64,000 bases of DNA, from NCBI RefSeq assembly GCF_014237455.1, contig NZ_JABZFL010000002.1, forward strand, positions 1 through 64,000. Reading direction: 5' to 3'. Source of the stretch: Desulfobacula sp. (GTDB lineage: Bacteria; Desulfobacterota; Desulfobacteria; Desulfobacterales; Desulfobacteraceae). Below are positions 45,815 to 55,243 of the stretch, one piece after another. Under the pieces are notes generated by a model, which was not told the DNA's origin, searched no databases, and saw only the letters and a program-made list of their open reading frames with translations. Position 1 is the stretch's first letter; each line of letters opens with the position of its first letter. The translations under genes were made by a program, and so were the position numbers.

Positions 45815-46420
45815 TTAAGACTGACTGAAATCATCAGGGTCTATTAAAACACCATCTTCCAGCTTTGATTGAATCGCCATTTGGAGATTTTGAATTATGA
45901 CGATAATCAGACCAAATCTTTCAAGTATTGGGTCATCGTTTCTAAGTAGGCATTCAAGTTTATTTTCAATATCATCAGCCTTCTGCACAAAATCAGATAT
46001 AATTGAATACGCCTTTTTTTCTTTTTTTCTTTCAATTTCTGTAACAGAATCTAAGAGAGCTTTGTAAATTAAAATTATTCTTTCAACTACTGAATCTCTT
46101 GATAACTTAAACTCTTCTGATTTTTTATTGAATATACGCAGTGCTCCTTTACTTATGACAAAAGTTTTTCGTATCAATTGTACGGAAGAATCCTTATTGA
46201 TTTTTCTTGTAGTATTCGATTGAAAATCGGAAATAGAATCGATTATATTGTCAATACATATAAGATCGAACAATTCCTTGGGTCTTATATTGTGTGTTTC
46301 CAAGAGCTTATTCAAAACATTGATACATTTATTGCTTAACTTAAACGTTGTGCGAACAGACTTTTTATCAGCGAGGTTTCTAATTTTTGGAAAATTAGAA
46401 ATTTTTTGATCATTTTTCAT
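45815..46420 (-). CDS. hypothetical protein with two RHH-like segments
   Basis: This 201-residue protein has two similar strand-helix-helix stretches, SVRTTFKLSNKCINVLNKLLETHNIRPKELFDLI (about 21-54) and LIRKTFVISKGALRIFNKKSEEFKLSRDSVVERII (about 83-117). They resemble ribbon-helix-helix DNA-binding units in tandem. The C-terminal half is helical. GGAGG stands before ATG. As first gene of the three-gene unit it could be the antitoxin or repressor. The family is not recognised. Confidence 0.6.
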   Translation of the reverse strand: MKNDQKISNFPKIRNLADKKSVRTTFKLSNKCINVLNKLLETHNIRPKELFDLICIDNIIDSISDFQSNTTRKINKDSSVQLIRKTFVISKGALRIFNKKSEEFKLSRDSVVERIILIYKALLDSVTEIERKKEKKAYSIISDFVQKADDIENKLECLLRNDDPILERFGLIIVIIQNLQMAIQSKLEDGVLIDPDDFSQS

Positions 46421-46747
46421 GATATATCCTCCGATTAGGTAAATGATTATATCAAAAAATAATGATTCGTTTTGGATTTGTCAATAACTTTTTTGCATCT
46501 GATGCATTTTTATAATATTATCCTATAAAAGTAATCTCCAAGGGTTATTCAAATTCCTTGGGGTGGAGGAAGGCTATTGAAAAAATATCAATAAAACAAT
46601 GGCCTTGATTGACTTAACTATTTTGTTTTGGCAGCGTCAATGATATTCCAAAGACGGTCAAGTGCAGATCAGCTTTTTGAAAAAAGAGGGGACCTTACGG
46701 AGTTCGCTCTTTTTCCTATGTGAAGAAAATATAAGGCTCCCATGAAT
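46421..46747. other. 327-nt AT-rich intergenic region
   Basis: The gap lies upstream of the three-gene unit and downstream of the zinc-ribbon ORF. It is AT-rich with short T runs. I see no convincing promoter, RNA gene or repeat end. Confidence 0.4.
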
Positions 46748-46999
46748 TTATCCTGTTTTATGTAATTCTAATTCTATAGTGGTAACTTCATGTTTTCTTT
46801 TCGTCTCTTTAAAAATGCGTTTTATTTTTTTCACGAGACTTTCTGATGAGTATGGTGGTCCTGTGTTTAAAATTTTTCTGATAGCATTCCTGGTAATTTT
46901 ATATTCAGTACATTCGGGACATTTTACAAAATTACCGTCATACCCATCAGGACGCTCAACTATTTTTGCAATAGTTCTGCATAAGTAGCATGGTTTCAT
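46748..46999 (-). CDS. small zinc-ribbon protein, hypothetical
   Basis: This 83-residue protein starts MKPCYLCRTIAKIVERPDGYDGNFVKCPECTEYKIT, with two CxxC pairs forming a zinc ribbon, then a basic helical tail with KKIKRIFKETKRKHEV. AAAGGA stands before the start. It may bind nucleic acid. It lies alone in the accessory stretch. Confidence 0.6.
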   Translation of the reverse strand: MKPCYLCRTIAKIVERPDGYDGNFVKCPECTEYKITRNAIRKILNTGPPYSSESLVKKIKRIFKETKRKHEVTTIELELHKTG

Positions 47000-47373
47000 T
47001 GATTTTTCCTTTAATTTAAGGGTTAAAATTAACCATAGAATAAACTAAAACCCCCTGCCTGTATACTAGTTCAAAGACTGAAATAGAAATGTATTTTGGT
47101 ACATTTGCATCTGTCTCTTTATAGCTCAACGATCTTTCACAAAATCCACTTGATACATACAAAAACAGAGCCAAGATCTTATCCCGATATTCATTTTAAT
47201 TGGAGATTAGCATAACCAAAGCTAAAAGAGCTTTTTCAACTTACGTCAGTAACCATATTCGATTTAAAAAAAGGTTGGATTTACCATGATTATGGGTAAA
47301 AATACAGATGCCCAATCAACGATTCCCTGCAAGCATGCCTCGGCCGGGTTAAAGCAAAATTATCATTTACAGC
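47000..47373. other. 374-nt intergenic region
   Basis: The gap lies downstream of the PAS kinase stop and upstream of the small zinc-ribbon gene on the minus strand. It contains a few short out-of-frame pieces but no open frame of note, no hairpin with a T-run and no recognisable RNA. Confidence 0.4.
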
Positions 47374-49197
47374 TTATTTACGGACGATGGGAAGCATGAT
47401 GGCGAACTTTGTCCATTGTCCTTCTTCAGATTCAACTATTATGTCTCCGCCATGGTCTTTAATAAAACCATAGCAGACAGAAAGCCCGAGCCCCACTCCC
47501 TGAACACTCTCTTTTTTGGTGGTAAAAAAAGAATCAAAAATCTTTTTCACATGCTCGGGTTTTATACCTGTTCCCGTATCCTGGATAATGACAAAGAGCT
47601 TCCCGGCAGCAACCTCAGTGGATATATCAAGGCTTCCACCATCCGGCATGGCATACATGGCATTGGAAAACATATTGATAAATACCTGACGCAATTGATC
47701 TCTGGATGCTATAATAGCGCCTGGATCCTCAACAAGATCGAGGCTTACTTTTATACTGTTTTCCCTGAACCGTTTTTCATATAACATCATCAGTTCATCA
47801 ATAATCACATTAATATCTATCTCTATACGTTTGTCCTGATCCGGCTTTGAAAAAGAAAGCATTTTTTTCAACATATCCGCCAACCGCTCAATCTCAGACA
47901 AAGACATATCCAAAAGTTTTCGCCTCTTGTTTTCAGGAGAAATTTCGGTTTTCATCAATTCAAGGGTGTTCATAATGCCAAACAAAGGGTTGTTCAGTTC
48001 ATGGGCAATCTGGGAAGTAAGCCTTCCCATGGCGGCGAGTTTTTCAGATTGGAGCAGATGTTGCCTGGCTTCGCTGAGCTCTCTTTCTGCCTGGTACTGC
48101 TCCTTTAAATCGGCAAATATTGCTACAGATGCCAGTTCATCCCCTTTTTCATCATAAAGGATACTGGCAGAAAGATTTCCCTCGATCAGATCTCCATTTT
48201 CCTTTTTAAAGTTCAATAGATAGGAATTCAGCTTACCTTTACCCCCAAACTTTTCATCTCTTATCATTCCCATGACATTTTTAGCCACTTTACTGGAAAA
48301 AATCTGCTGTATACTCATTTTTCCAACCACTTCGTCGGCATCAAGTCCGAAGATATCTTCAGACCCCTGGTTCCACAGCTTGATAACCCCCCTCATATCC
48401 ATCGCCATAATAGCATTAGGGGAACATGAAATAATCTTATCCAAAAAATCATGGGCTTCTTTTATCTGATTTTCACTTTTTTTTCTTCGGGTCTGATCGA
48501 CAACAATCCCTTCATAACCAAGGATCACCCCTTTGGGATCATACCGGACATTACTGGTTAAAAGAATATGAAGTATGTGCCCGTTCCGTCTTCTCCACCT
48601 TACTTCATAATCAACAACCCGGCCTTTTTTTTCTATAATTTCAGTGTACTTACGCCTGTCATCGGGACTTAAATAGACATCTCTTGCAAGATCAAGCGAA
48701 AGAAATTCTTCCTTATCCTGATACCCAAGCATCTTTAACAGCGCAGGATTGACATCAAGGAATCGCCCTTTTTTACTGCTGACAAATACCCCGCATCCGG
48801 CATGTGAAAAAAGTCTTTGATAGCTTTCTTTAGAGGCTTTTAGTTTTTCCTCCTGCAGTACGTTGTGAGTAATATCACGGTAGATGGAAAGTTTTGATTT
48901 GGTTCCGTCCTGATTGACTACCGGAAGCTCTGACAGGACAAATATTTTATCAAGGGATTCAATATAGACCTCACTGTGATGCGTTTCATTATTAATAAAA
49001 ACCTCATCGTATTTACACCAGTCGCAAGGGGTATCAGATCCGATCAATACTTCATGACATTTCTTCCCGATCCCTTCGCCAAACAATTCTTTCATGAATT
49101 TATTCATGTATTCAACGGTATAATCCTCGTTGATAATGTAAATACCATCTTCAAAAACATCCAGTGCATCCAAGAGCCTCGGGGTGTGTTCGGCCAT
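47374..49197 (-). CDS. soluble PAS-PAS-PAS sensor histidine kinase
   Basis: This 607-residue protein has no membrane segments. Three PAS domains are visible: 8-115 (with KKCHEVLIGSDTPCDWCKYDEVF, a Cys triplet that could bind a metal or cluster), 118-240 (RLFSHAGCGVFVSSKKGRFLDVNPALLKMLGY) and 245-370 (IISCSPNAIMAMDMRGVIKLWNQGSEDIFGL). HisKA follows with the phospho-His in QIAHELNNPLFGIMNTL. The ATPase domain has FINMFSNAMYAMPDGG, DTGTGI and GVGLGLSVCYGFI. No receiver gene is adjacent; the HTH-receiver protein 3 kb away on the same strand is a possible partner. GGAG precedes the start. Confidence 0.93.
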   Translation of the reverse strand: MAEHTPRLLDALDVFEDGIYIINEDYTVEYMNKFMKELFGEGIGKKCHEVLIGSDTPCDWCKYDEVFINNETHHSEVYIESLDKIFVLSELPVVNQDGTKSKLSIYRDITHNVLQEEKLKASKESYQRLFSHAGCGVFVSSKKGRFLDVNPALLKMLGYQDKEEFLSLDLARDVYLSPDDRRKYTEIIEKKGRVVDYEVRWRRRNGHILHILLTSNVRYDPKGVILGYEGIVVDQTRRKKSENQIKEAHDFLDKIISCSPNAIMAMDMRGVIKLWNQGSEDIFGLDADEVVGKMSIQQIFSSKVAKNVMGMIRDEKFGGKGKLNSYLLNFKKENGDLIEGNLSASILYDEKGDELASVAIFADLKEQYQAERELSEARQHLLQSEKLAAMGRLTSQIAHELNNPLFGIMNTLELMKTEISPENKRRKLLDMSLSEIERLADMLKKMLSFSKPDQDKRIEIDINVIIDELMMLYEKRFRENSIKVSLDLVEDPGAIIASRDQLRQVFINMFSNAMYAMPDGGSLDISTEVAAGKLFVIIQDTGTGIKPEHVKKIFDSFFTTKKESVQGVGLGLSVCYGFIKDHGGDIIVESEEGQWTKFAIMLPIVRK

Positions 49198-49290
49198 GAC
49201 ATATCTCCTTTAAAATAAATGATAATTAACTAAATACTTGCCACCCTGTTTTTTGTCAAGGACAGGGACCTTGACTGAACATCAGGAAGG

Positions 49291-49329
49291 CTTTTCCTTG
49301 ACACTTTGAATCAAGGAAAAGTATATAAA
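49291..49329 (+). promoter_or_regulatory. palindromic operator overlapping a promoter before the metallo-hydrolase gene
   Basis: CTTTTCCTTGA (49291-49301) and its exact complement TCAAGGAAAAG (49311-49321) flank a 9-nt spacer. TTGACA (49298-49303) lies in the left arm and TATATA (49322-49327) follows at 18 nt, a good sigma-70-type promoter. A dimeric repressor such as a TetR-family protein could bind here and block the -35 box. The gene starts at 49380 with AAAGGAG before it. Confidence 0.75.
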
Positions 49330-49379
49330 CGCTGTTGTTTGATAGCAGGATATCTGAAAATGATTGAAAAGGAGTATTA

Positions 49380-50291
49380 ATGAAAGATCATTACATACCT
49401 GAAAATAAATTTCCCATTGAGATTGATCGGAACATATTTATACTGGGTAATTATTTTTTCAATCTCTTTCTAATTATCGGCAACAGACACTCCGCACTGT
49501 TTGAAGTGGGTATCTCAGCTGTCGTTGATACGGTGATCAACCAATTGGAACTTCTTGATATCGATCCGGATTTTATCATTTCCTCCCATCCCCATTCCGA
49601 CCATATCACAGGACTGCCAGGCCTTGCCCAAAGATATCCAAAGGCCCGAATTGTTTCAGCAGCGGGGGCAAAAGAATTTATTGAACATCCCAAAGCCGGA
49701 CCTTTGCTGTTCAAAGAGGACATATTCATGTCAAAAAGCCTGGCTATCCATAACATCAAACCCGGCAGACCTTCATTGGAAAAAATTCCAAATCTTGCCG
49801 GATCAATGGTTGTTCATGACAAACAATCAATAGACCTTGGCCGGATCACATTGGATCTGATCAAAATCAAAGGCCATTCCCCTGGAAACCTGATCGGGGT
49901 TTTAAACGAAAAAAGAATCCTATTCTGCTCCGACAGCCTTGGCTTTCATTTTCCAGGCAGAGGATATCTCCCGTTATTCTTCACCCATGCCGATTCATAT
50001 CTTTCAACCCTTGATTTTATTAAGGAATTTAACCCTTCCATTATCTGCCCTGCACATCAGGGCCCTTTGTCGGGGAAAGCTGCGGCAACGGGCATTCAAG
50101 AATCCCTGGACATTACACTCAACACCATTAAAAATATAAAGCTGTCGACTCTTTCCGGTAAAACGCTTGCCAGGGACATATTTAAGAAAAGCTATAAAGA
50201 TGAGTTTGCCCTTTATACAGTAGATAATATTAAAAACTGTGCCGCCCTGATTGTAAAGAGGGCAAAAGAGTCTAAAATCAACTTTAGTTGA
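49380..50291 (+). CDS. MBL-fold metallo-hydrolase
   Basis: This 303-residue protein has the beta-lactamase-fold metal motif in IISSHPHSDHITGLPGLAQ (HxHxDH near residue 63), further ligands in KGHSPGNLIGVL and the Asp in LFCSDSLGFHF, and the last His in ICPAHQGPL. Similar proteins are hydrolases of glyoxalase II or acyl-thioester type. It is the first gene of a run with an MMPL exporter, an SRPBCC protein and a FabG-type reductase. The operon may serve lipid or polyketide-like metabolism; the substrate is unknown. Confidence 0.85.
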   Translation: MKDHYIPENKFPIEIDRNIFILGNYFFNLFLIIGNRHSALFEVGISAVVDTVINQLELLDIDPDFIISSHPHSDHITGLPGLAQRYPKARIVSAAGAKEFIEHPKAGPLLFKEDIFMSKSLAIHNIKPGRPSLEKIPNLAGSMVVHDKQSIDLGRITLDLIKIKGHSPGNLIGVLNEKRILFCSDSLGFHFPGRGYLPLFFTHADSYLSTLDFIKEFNPSIICPAHQGPLSGKAAATGIQESLDITLNTIKNIKLSTLSGKTLARDIFKKSYKDEFALYTVDNIKNCAALIVKRAKESKINFS

Positions 50292-50325
50292 GGTACTAAA
50301 AAACCAAGACGGGAAAAATAATTTT

Positions 50326-52647
50326 ATGCGTCGTGTAAAGCTATCCCCTTTCTCATCAAACCAAATATCAGAATGGTTGATACACTATAACAAGTTCATC
50401 ATGTGGTGTTTGATTTTGATGACTCTACTTTTTATCATACCTGCTTCTCAATTGCGGATAGATGCTTCTGGTGTTTCTTTCAGTGCGACTGATTCTGAGG
50501 AATACAAAGATTATCTATCATTCATTGAAACTTTTGGGACAGATGAATATATAGTCTTAGCTATTCAAAATAGTCTAACCATCACTGATCCTGAACTAAA
50601 AAAAAGAGTGAATAGGGTTAATGAAGAACTCAATTCCATAGATTCTATTTTAAAGGTTATTGATCTTGGAACGATGGAATCGTCTAATCTATCCAGACTA
50701 ATCAGCACCTCTCATTTCTGGGATGAAAAAATCCTTTCTGATTCCCTACATATTATTCCCGGACTCAATCGACTGATTTCCAAAGATATGAAAACCCTCG
50801 CATTTATTGTAAGAATCGACAATGAAAAACTCAATGGATTTCAATTGGAAAAGAACCTCAAGCAGATGAAACAAATTGTTGTCAGTGCTTTTCCTGAATA
50901 TCCCCGTTGTTATGCTGCAGGAATTCCTGTCCTAAGAGCTGCTTTTGAACGGTATAATCTTATGAATGCTCTTATTTTTGGATCACTCGGTCTGCTATTT
51001 GGAACCCTAATTGCTTTTTACCTTTTTAAAACCATGAGGGCCGGAATGATGGTCATGCTGGCAAGTTTGGGTTCTCTGATATGGACCCTGGGAATCATGG
51101 GCGTTTTCGGAATTGAGTTAAATCTTGCTACAGGTCTAAGTTTTGGATTTATCCTTGTTGTTTCTACAACGACGGTTTTTCATATTGTCTCAAAATATTT
51201 TCAATCGTTGAAAGATTATTCAAAAGACGTTGCACTGCAAAAGACATTTGAAATAATTATACGTCCTTGTTTTATGTGTGCTTTAACCACCTCAGCCGGA
51301 TTTCTTAGTTTGACAATAAGTCCTGTTAAAATGGTTTGCCAGGCCGGCATCATTATTTCCATTGGAGTGATGATGGCTTTTCTATTGGCCTTAGCGATCA
51401 CATCCTTTTGTTTGCCAAGATATTTTATATCTAATCATAGGGTCCATCCTAAAACAGAAGGAGATTTTATAGATCGGATTGTCAAAGAGTACCTAACCAT
51501 AGGCTTCAAAAAACCTGGCATAATAGTATTGGCAGGGATTTTATTTTTCATTATCATGGCATCAGGAATTCCTAAAATCCAAGCTGTAAAACATTTAACA
51601 AATCCCGTCATTAAGAGCACACGAGAAGCTAAAGACCTTGATTTTATTGAGCAGCATATCTCTACTGGTTACTCTTTTTCCATTATTTTAAAATCCCAGG
51701 ACAAGAGTTTTGATTATAGAAAATTCTGGTACAATCTTTATCAATTTGAAAACACTTTGAAGTCCATCCCTGGCATTCAAAGCGTTGAATCGTTGACACC
51801 TCTTGTCTTTCGCCTATCCCTCGGATTGTCCCCTTCTGGTGTGATGCCGGAATTTGTATTCCGGCAGCTTGTGTCCCAAGATTCTGAAAATGAGATGATG
51901 AAATCCTATTTTGATCCGATTTCAAAAAGCCTTAGATTGATTATCCATATAAAAAATCATTCATCAGATCAAATAGAAGCTATCCTTAAACAGGTTAAAA
52001 ATAAAGCTGAACACACCTTTTCTCAAGGAATAGAGGTCGCCCTATCCGGCCAATTGATCATGCTTAGATCACAAACCGCAGATCTGGTCTCATCCCAACT
52101 AAAAACATTGTTTTGGGCACTATTTGTTATTACCGTCTTAATGATGATCCAGCTTAAATCTTTTGTTCTTGGTTTGCTGAGTTTGATTCCCAATCTGTTT
52201 CCCCTTATCACAATTTTTGGAATAATGGGTTGGTTTCATATCCCCCTTGATCCGTTAACCATATTTGCTGCTGTAATCTCTTTCGGATTATCCGTGGATG
52301 ATTCCATTCATTACCTAACAGAATTAAAAAGAAAAATGATGCATTTAAAAGAGACCAGCAATGTTCACGAGTGTTTGTCAACAGCCTACTACAAAACATC
52401 CCGTGCTCTTGTTTCAACAACTGCTGTCCTTTTCTTATCTGCTATGGGGTTACTTTTTTCTTCATTCCAGCATGTTTTTTCCCTGGGGTTGTTAATTTCT
52501 TCAGCATCAATCGTTGCGCTGGCTGGCGATCTTATGTTTATGCCTGCTATTGTTATAATGTCCGACCCTCTATCTTCTCTACTATCATCTGAACTTAAAA
52601 TACAAAACAAAGGAATTAAAAATAACCATAATGAACCCCTTTTATGA
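50326..52647 (+). CDS. MMPL/RND family exporter
   Basis: This 773-residue membrane protein has the RND layout of two repeats, each with one TM helix, a large periplasmic loop and five TM helices. TM1 is FIMWCLILMTLLFIIPASQL; the loop with SFIETFGTDEYIVLAIQ follows. The first bundle has GLSFGFILVVSTTTVFHI and the second has GLSVDDSIHYLTEL, where the paired Asp are proton-relay residues. It resembles MmpL/hopanoid-type (HpnN-like) lipid transporters rather than AcrB. It lies 34 nt after the metallo-hydrolase gene and its end overlaps the SRPBCC gene. Confidence 0.88.
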   Translation: MRRVKLSPFSSNQISEWLIHYNKFIMWCLILMTLLFIIPASQLRIDASGVSFSATDSEEYKDYLSFIETFGTDEYIVLAIQNSLTITDPELKKRVNRVNEELNSIDSILKVIDLGTMESSNLSRLISTSHFWDEKILSDSLHIIPGLNRLISKDMKTLAFIVRIDNEKLNGFQLEKNLKQMKQIVVSAFPEYPRCYAAGIPVLRAAFERYNLMNALIFGSLGLLFGTLIAFYLFKTMRAGMMVMLASLGSLIWTLGIMGVFGIELNLATGLSFGFILVVSTTTVFHIVSKYFQSLKDYSKDVALQKTFEIIIRPCFMCALTTSAGFLSLTISPVKMVCQAGIIISIGVMMAFLLALAITSFCLPRYFISNHRVHPKTEGDFIDRIVKEYLTIGFKKPGIIVLAGILFFIIMASGIPKIQAVKHLTNPVIKSTREAKDLDFIEQHISTGYSFSIILKSQDKSFDYRKFWYNLYQFENTLKSIPGIQSVESLTPLVFRLSLGLSPSGVMPEFVFRQLVSQDSENEMMKSYFDPISKSLRLIIHIKNHSSDQIEAILKQVKNKAEHTFSQGIEVALSGQLIMLRSQTADLVSSQLKTLFWALFVITVLMMIQLKSFVLGLLSLIPNLFPLITIFGIMGWFHIPLDPLTIFAAVISFGLSVDDSIHYLTELKRKMMHLKETSNVHECLSTAYYKTSRALVSTTAVLFLSAMGLLFSSFQHVFSLGLLISSASIVALAGDLMFMPAIVIMSDPLSSLLSSELKIQNKGIKNNHNEPLL

Positions 52648-53146
52648 CTTTTTAAATAAAAAAAACCAATATTGCTTTAATAATTCCTGGGATATTGATG
52701 CACCTATAGGATTGATTTGGGATGAATTGATCAACTATAAGCAATGGCCTTTTTGGTGTGATGGGCTGGAAAGAATCGAGCAACTTGATGAATTTGACCA
52801 TCTTCAGATAGGAAACAACATAAGATCTACTTGGAAAGGTCTTCTTCCCTATAGTATTACGTTTGATTCCGCCATAAAGGATTTTATGCGATATTCATTT
52901 TTATCCTTCACTGTAACTGGTGATTTGCGTGGAGAAGGACTTTGTTCCCTTTTGCCTTCTCAAAATAACACTACCGTCAATTTCATTTGGAAAGTTTCAC
53001 CCACTCAATTATGGATAAAGATGAGTTCTCCATTTGCGAGAACTATTTTCATAGAAAATCATAATTATATAATGGAACAAATCATCTCGGGATTTACACG
53101 CATGATTGTCCAAAAAATCTCCTCACGGGCTCCGACGGATATTTGA
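52631..53146 (+). CDS. SRPBCC (START/polyketide cyclase-like) family protein
   Basis: This 171-residue soluble protein has the SRPBCC pattern of a hydrophobic-ligand-binding helix-grip fold: INNSWDIDAPIGLIWDELINYKQWPFWCDGLERIEQLDEFDHLQIGNNIRSTWKGLLPYSITFD, ending in a long C-terminal helix (ENHNYIMEQIISGFTRMIV). It starts 17 nt inside the MMPL gene, so it is translationally coupled. It may bind or modify the lipid substrate of the exporter. The exact function is unknown. Confidence 0.75.
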   Translation: MNPFYDFLNKKNQYCFNNSWDIDAPIGLIWDELINYKQWPFWCDGLERIEQLDEFDHLQIGNNIRSTWKGLLPYSITFDSAIKDFMRYSFLSFTVTGDLRGEGLCSLLPSQNNTTVNFIWKVSPTQLWIKMSSPFARTIFIENHNYIMEQIISGFTRMIVQKISSRAPTDI

Positions 53147-53321
53147 GTGTCCATTCTCATACTCAAAAATTTTTCTGCTCAAGCGATGCAAATATGTGAT
53201 ATATGATTAATAAAATTAGAGCTTGGTTTTTCTGTTGGCTGTCCAAACGATAGGATCCACCGTAGGTTTTTAAAAAAATCAAATACCGCTTTAATTGTTA
53301 ATCCAGGAAAAAGGAGAAAAC

Positions 53322-54065
53322 ATGTCTGAAACAAAAACCGATAATACTCAAATCGCTCTTGTAACAGGTGCCAGTAGAGGGATTGGAAAAGCAATAGCCA
53401 AGGCTCTTGCCAAAACCGACCGATTTGTATATCTAAATTTTAATTTAAACCGGGAAAAAGCAGACACAACTCTGAAAGAAATTATCAGCAGCGGAGGGAA
53501 TGGAGCTCTTCTTCAGTTTGATGTCACCAATCAGGAGGAATCTGAAAAAGCCATTGAAAAAATCATTAAGGAACAAGGGAAAATCGATATTTTAGTAAAC
53601 AATGCCGGCATCAGGGATGACAAGCTCATGGTCAGGATGAAAAAAACAAATTGGCAAACCGTTCTGGATACCAACCTGACAGGTTTTTTTAATGTCACAC
53701 GGCTTGTCGTCAAAAACATGCTGCCAAAACGGTTTGGAAGAATTATCAACATATCTTCAACATCAGGCCAGATCGGACAGGCGGGTCAGGTGAATTACTC
53801 TGCATCAAAGGCGGGTCTTATCGGAGCAACCAAGGCACTTTCCCGTGAGATTGCAAAAAGGAATATCACTGTAAATTCAGTAGCACCGGGCTTTATTGAA
53901 ACCGAAATGATTAAGGGGTTGTCTTTGGAAAAAATCGCGGACACCATACCGGCAGGCAGGCTTGGCAAGCCTGAAGAAGTTGCCGCAACTGTTCTTTTTT
54001 TATGTTCAAAAGACGCTGGATATATTACCGGCCAGGTGATTGGTATTAATGGAGGAATTCTGTAA
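53322..54065 (+). CDS. fabG: FabG-type 3-oxoacyl-ACP reductase / SDR
   Basis: This protein of about 247 residues is a classical short-chain dehydrogenase. It has TGASRGIGKAIAKAL for NADP(H), NNAGIRDD, the catalytic Ser in INISSTSGQIGQAGQVNYSASKAGL with the YxxxK pair, and SVAPGFIETEM. The final SGDAGYITGQVIGINGG-like block (CSKDAGYITGQVIGINGGIL) is typical of FabG. ATG 53322 follows AAGGAG; the in-frame start at 53295 lacks one. It may reduce an acyl intermediate in a pathway with the metallo-hydrolase and SRPBCC genes, or be a FabG paralogue. Confidence 0.88.
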   Translation: MSETKTDNTQIALVTGASRGIGKAIAKALAKTDRFVYLNFNLNREKADTTLKEIISSGGNGALLQFDVTNQEESEKAIEKIIKEQGKIDILVNNAGIRDDKLMVRMKKTNWQTVLDTNLTGFFNVTRLVVKNMLPKRFGRIINISSTSGQIGQAGQVNYSASKAGLIGATKALSREIAKRNITVNSVAPGFIETEMIKGLSLEKIADTIPAGRLGKPEEVAATVLFLCSKDAGYITGQVIGINGGIL

Positions 54066-54135
54066 AATATATCGGAAAGGTACCGCCGGTATTGTCAGCA
54101 CACCGACACTGATCCTGGCAAAATACGGGTTTCAA

Positions 54136-55026
54136 CTATTTGCTATTGTATCGTCCGGTCTTTCTCAGGGTTAAATACACATTCCCGGTAAAAATCAGGA
54201 ACGCTCCTGTCCATCCGGAAGCCGAAAGGGCCGGGTCCATTGCAATAACAGGACCTAACACGGCTGCCAGCAGAATCCGGGTTGAAGAAATAATACCCCC
54301 TTCAATGGCGGTCACATATTTAAAACCAAGGGTAATCAGGTATTGCCCCACAATGGCAGAGAATGAACAGAAAAAAAGATATTTCAATTCTGAGTATTGG
54401 GGCAGATGCATCTTATTAAAAAAGAAGATAAAAATTAGTACAGACCCAAGGCCAAACAGGAAAAACAAAATGGTTTCCGTATCATGCATCTGCCTTGAAA
54501 GATTAAGGTACATAATGGCAATGGCCGCGCTGATCCCCGATGCCAGCGCCCATAAAGAATCCATATTAAAGCTCATTTTTCCAGGCGCTAAAATCAACCA
54601 GACCCCTGCAAATGCAAAAACAACAATAAGGATTGCAATGGCATCCCGCTGTTCCTTTAAAAAAATCCATGAAAAAATTGCGATAAACAAGGGATAGGTC
54701 ATATTTAAAATATTGGCCTGGGCCACGGATGTTAAATCAACCCCTTTAAAAAAACAGTATACTGCAACACAGTTGGCAATCGTCCTGCCAATTAGATACC
54801 GTTTTTTTTTAACTCTGATTCTCTTCTTTTTGAGGGCTACCAGGATCAACACACTGATAAATCCCAATAAAAATCTTGCAAACACAAAAGAAGCGGTATC
54901 GATCTGCAACCCTTTGATCCGTGCCCACTTGATAATGACTGTGGCCAGGTAAAAAAAGAAGGCCGAACCAAAAACACAGATGCATCCAATCAATACCTTT
55001 AAATCAAATTGAAACTTTTCCTGCAC
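54136..55026 (-). CDS. DMT superfamily permease (EamA domain)
   Basis: This 296-residue inner-membrane protein has ten hydrophobic segments in two EamA repeats. The first carries SVAQANILNMTYPLFIAIFSWIFLKEQRDAIAILIVVFAFAGVWLIL. The second ends FKYVTAIEGGIISSTRILLAAVLGPVIAMDPALSASGWTGAFLIFTGNVYLTLRK. It is different in sequence from the permease at 4423-5307. The gene stands alone, diverging from the tyrA gene. The substrate is unknown. Confidence 0.88.
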   Translation of the reverse strand: MQEKFQFDLKVLIGCICVFGSAFFFYLATVIIKWARIKGLQIDTASFVFARFLLGFISVLILVALKKKRIRVKKKRYLIGRTIANCVAVYCFFKGVDLTSVAQANILNMTYPLFIAIFSWIFLKEQRDAIAILIVVFAFAGVWLILAPGKMSFNMDSLWALASGISAAIAIMYLNLSRQMHDTETILFFLFGLGSVLIFIFFFNKMHLPQYSELKYLFFCSFSAIVGQYLITLGFKYVTAIEGGIISSTRILLAAVLGPVIAMDPALSASGWTGAFLIFTGNVYLTLRKTGRYNSK

Positions 55027-55243
55027 TGTTTAAAGTTCCTTAGTGTGCTTGAATAACAAAAGATTTTCTATAAACCATTTAGAGTGGTTTAGCAAATCAT
55101 TCCCCGGATTTTTTTGTTTCATTTGTCCCGATTTGGGATTTATTATCAAACAAAAATTTGAAATTGCCAATTGCTCCTGAAATTGTTAGGCTCTAGTGGT
55201 AATCCATGCTGCCTTTGGTTCAACGACTTAAAAAGAGAAAAAG

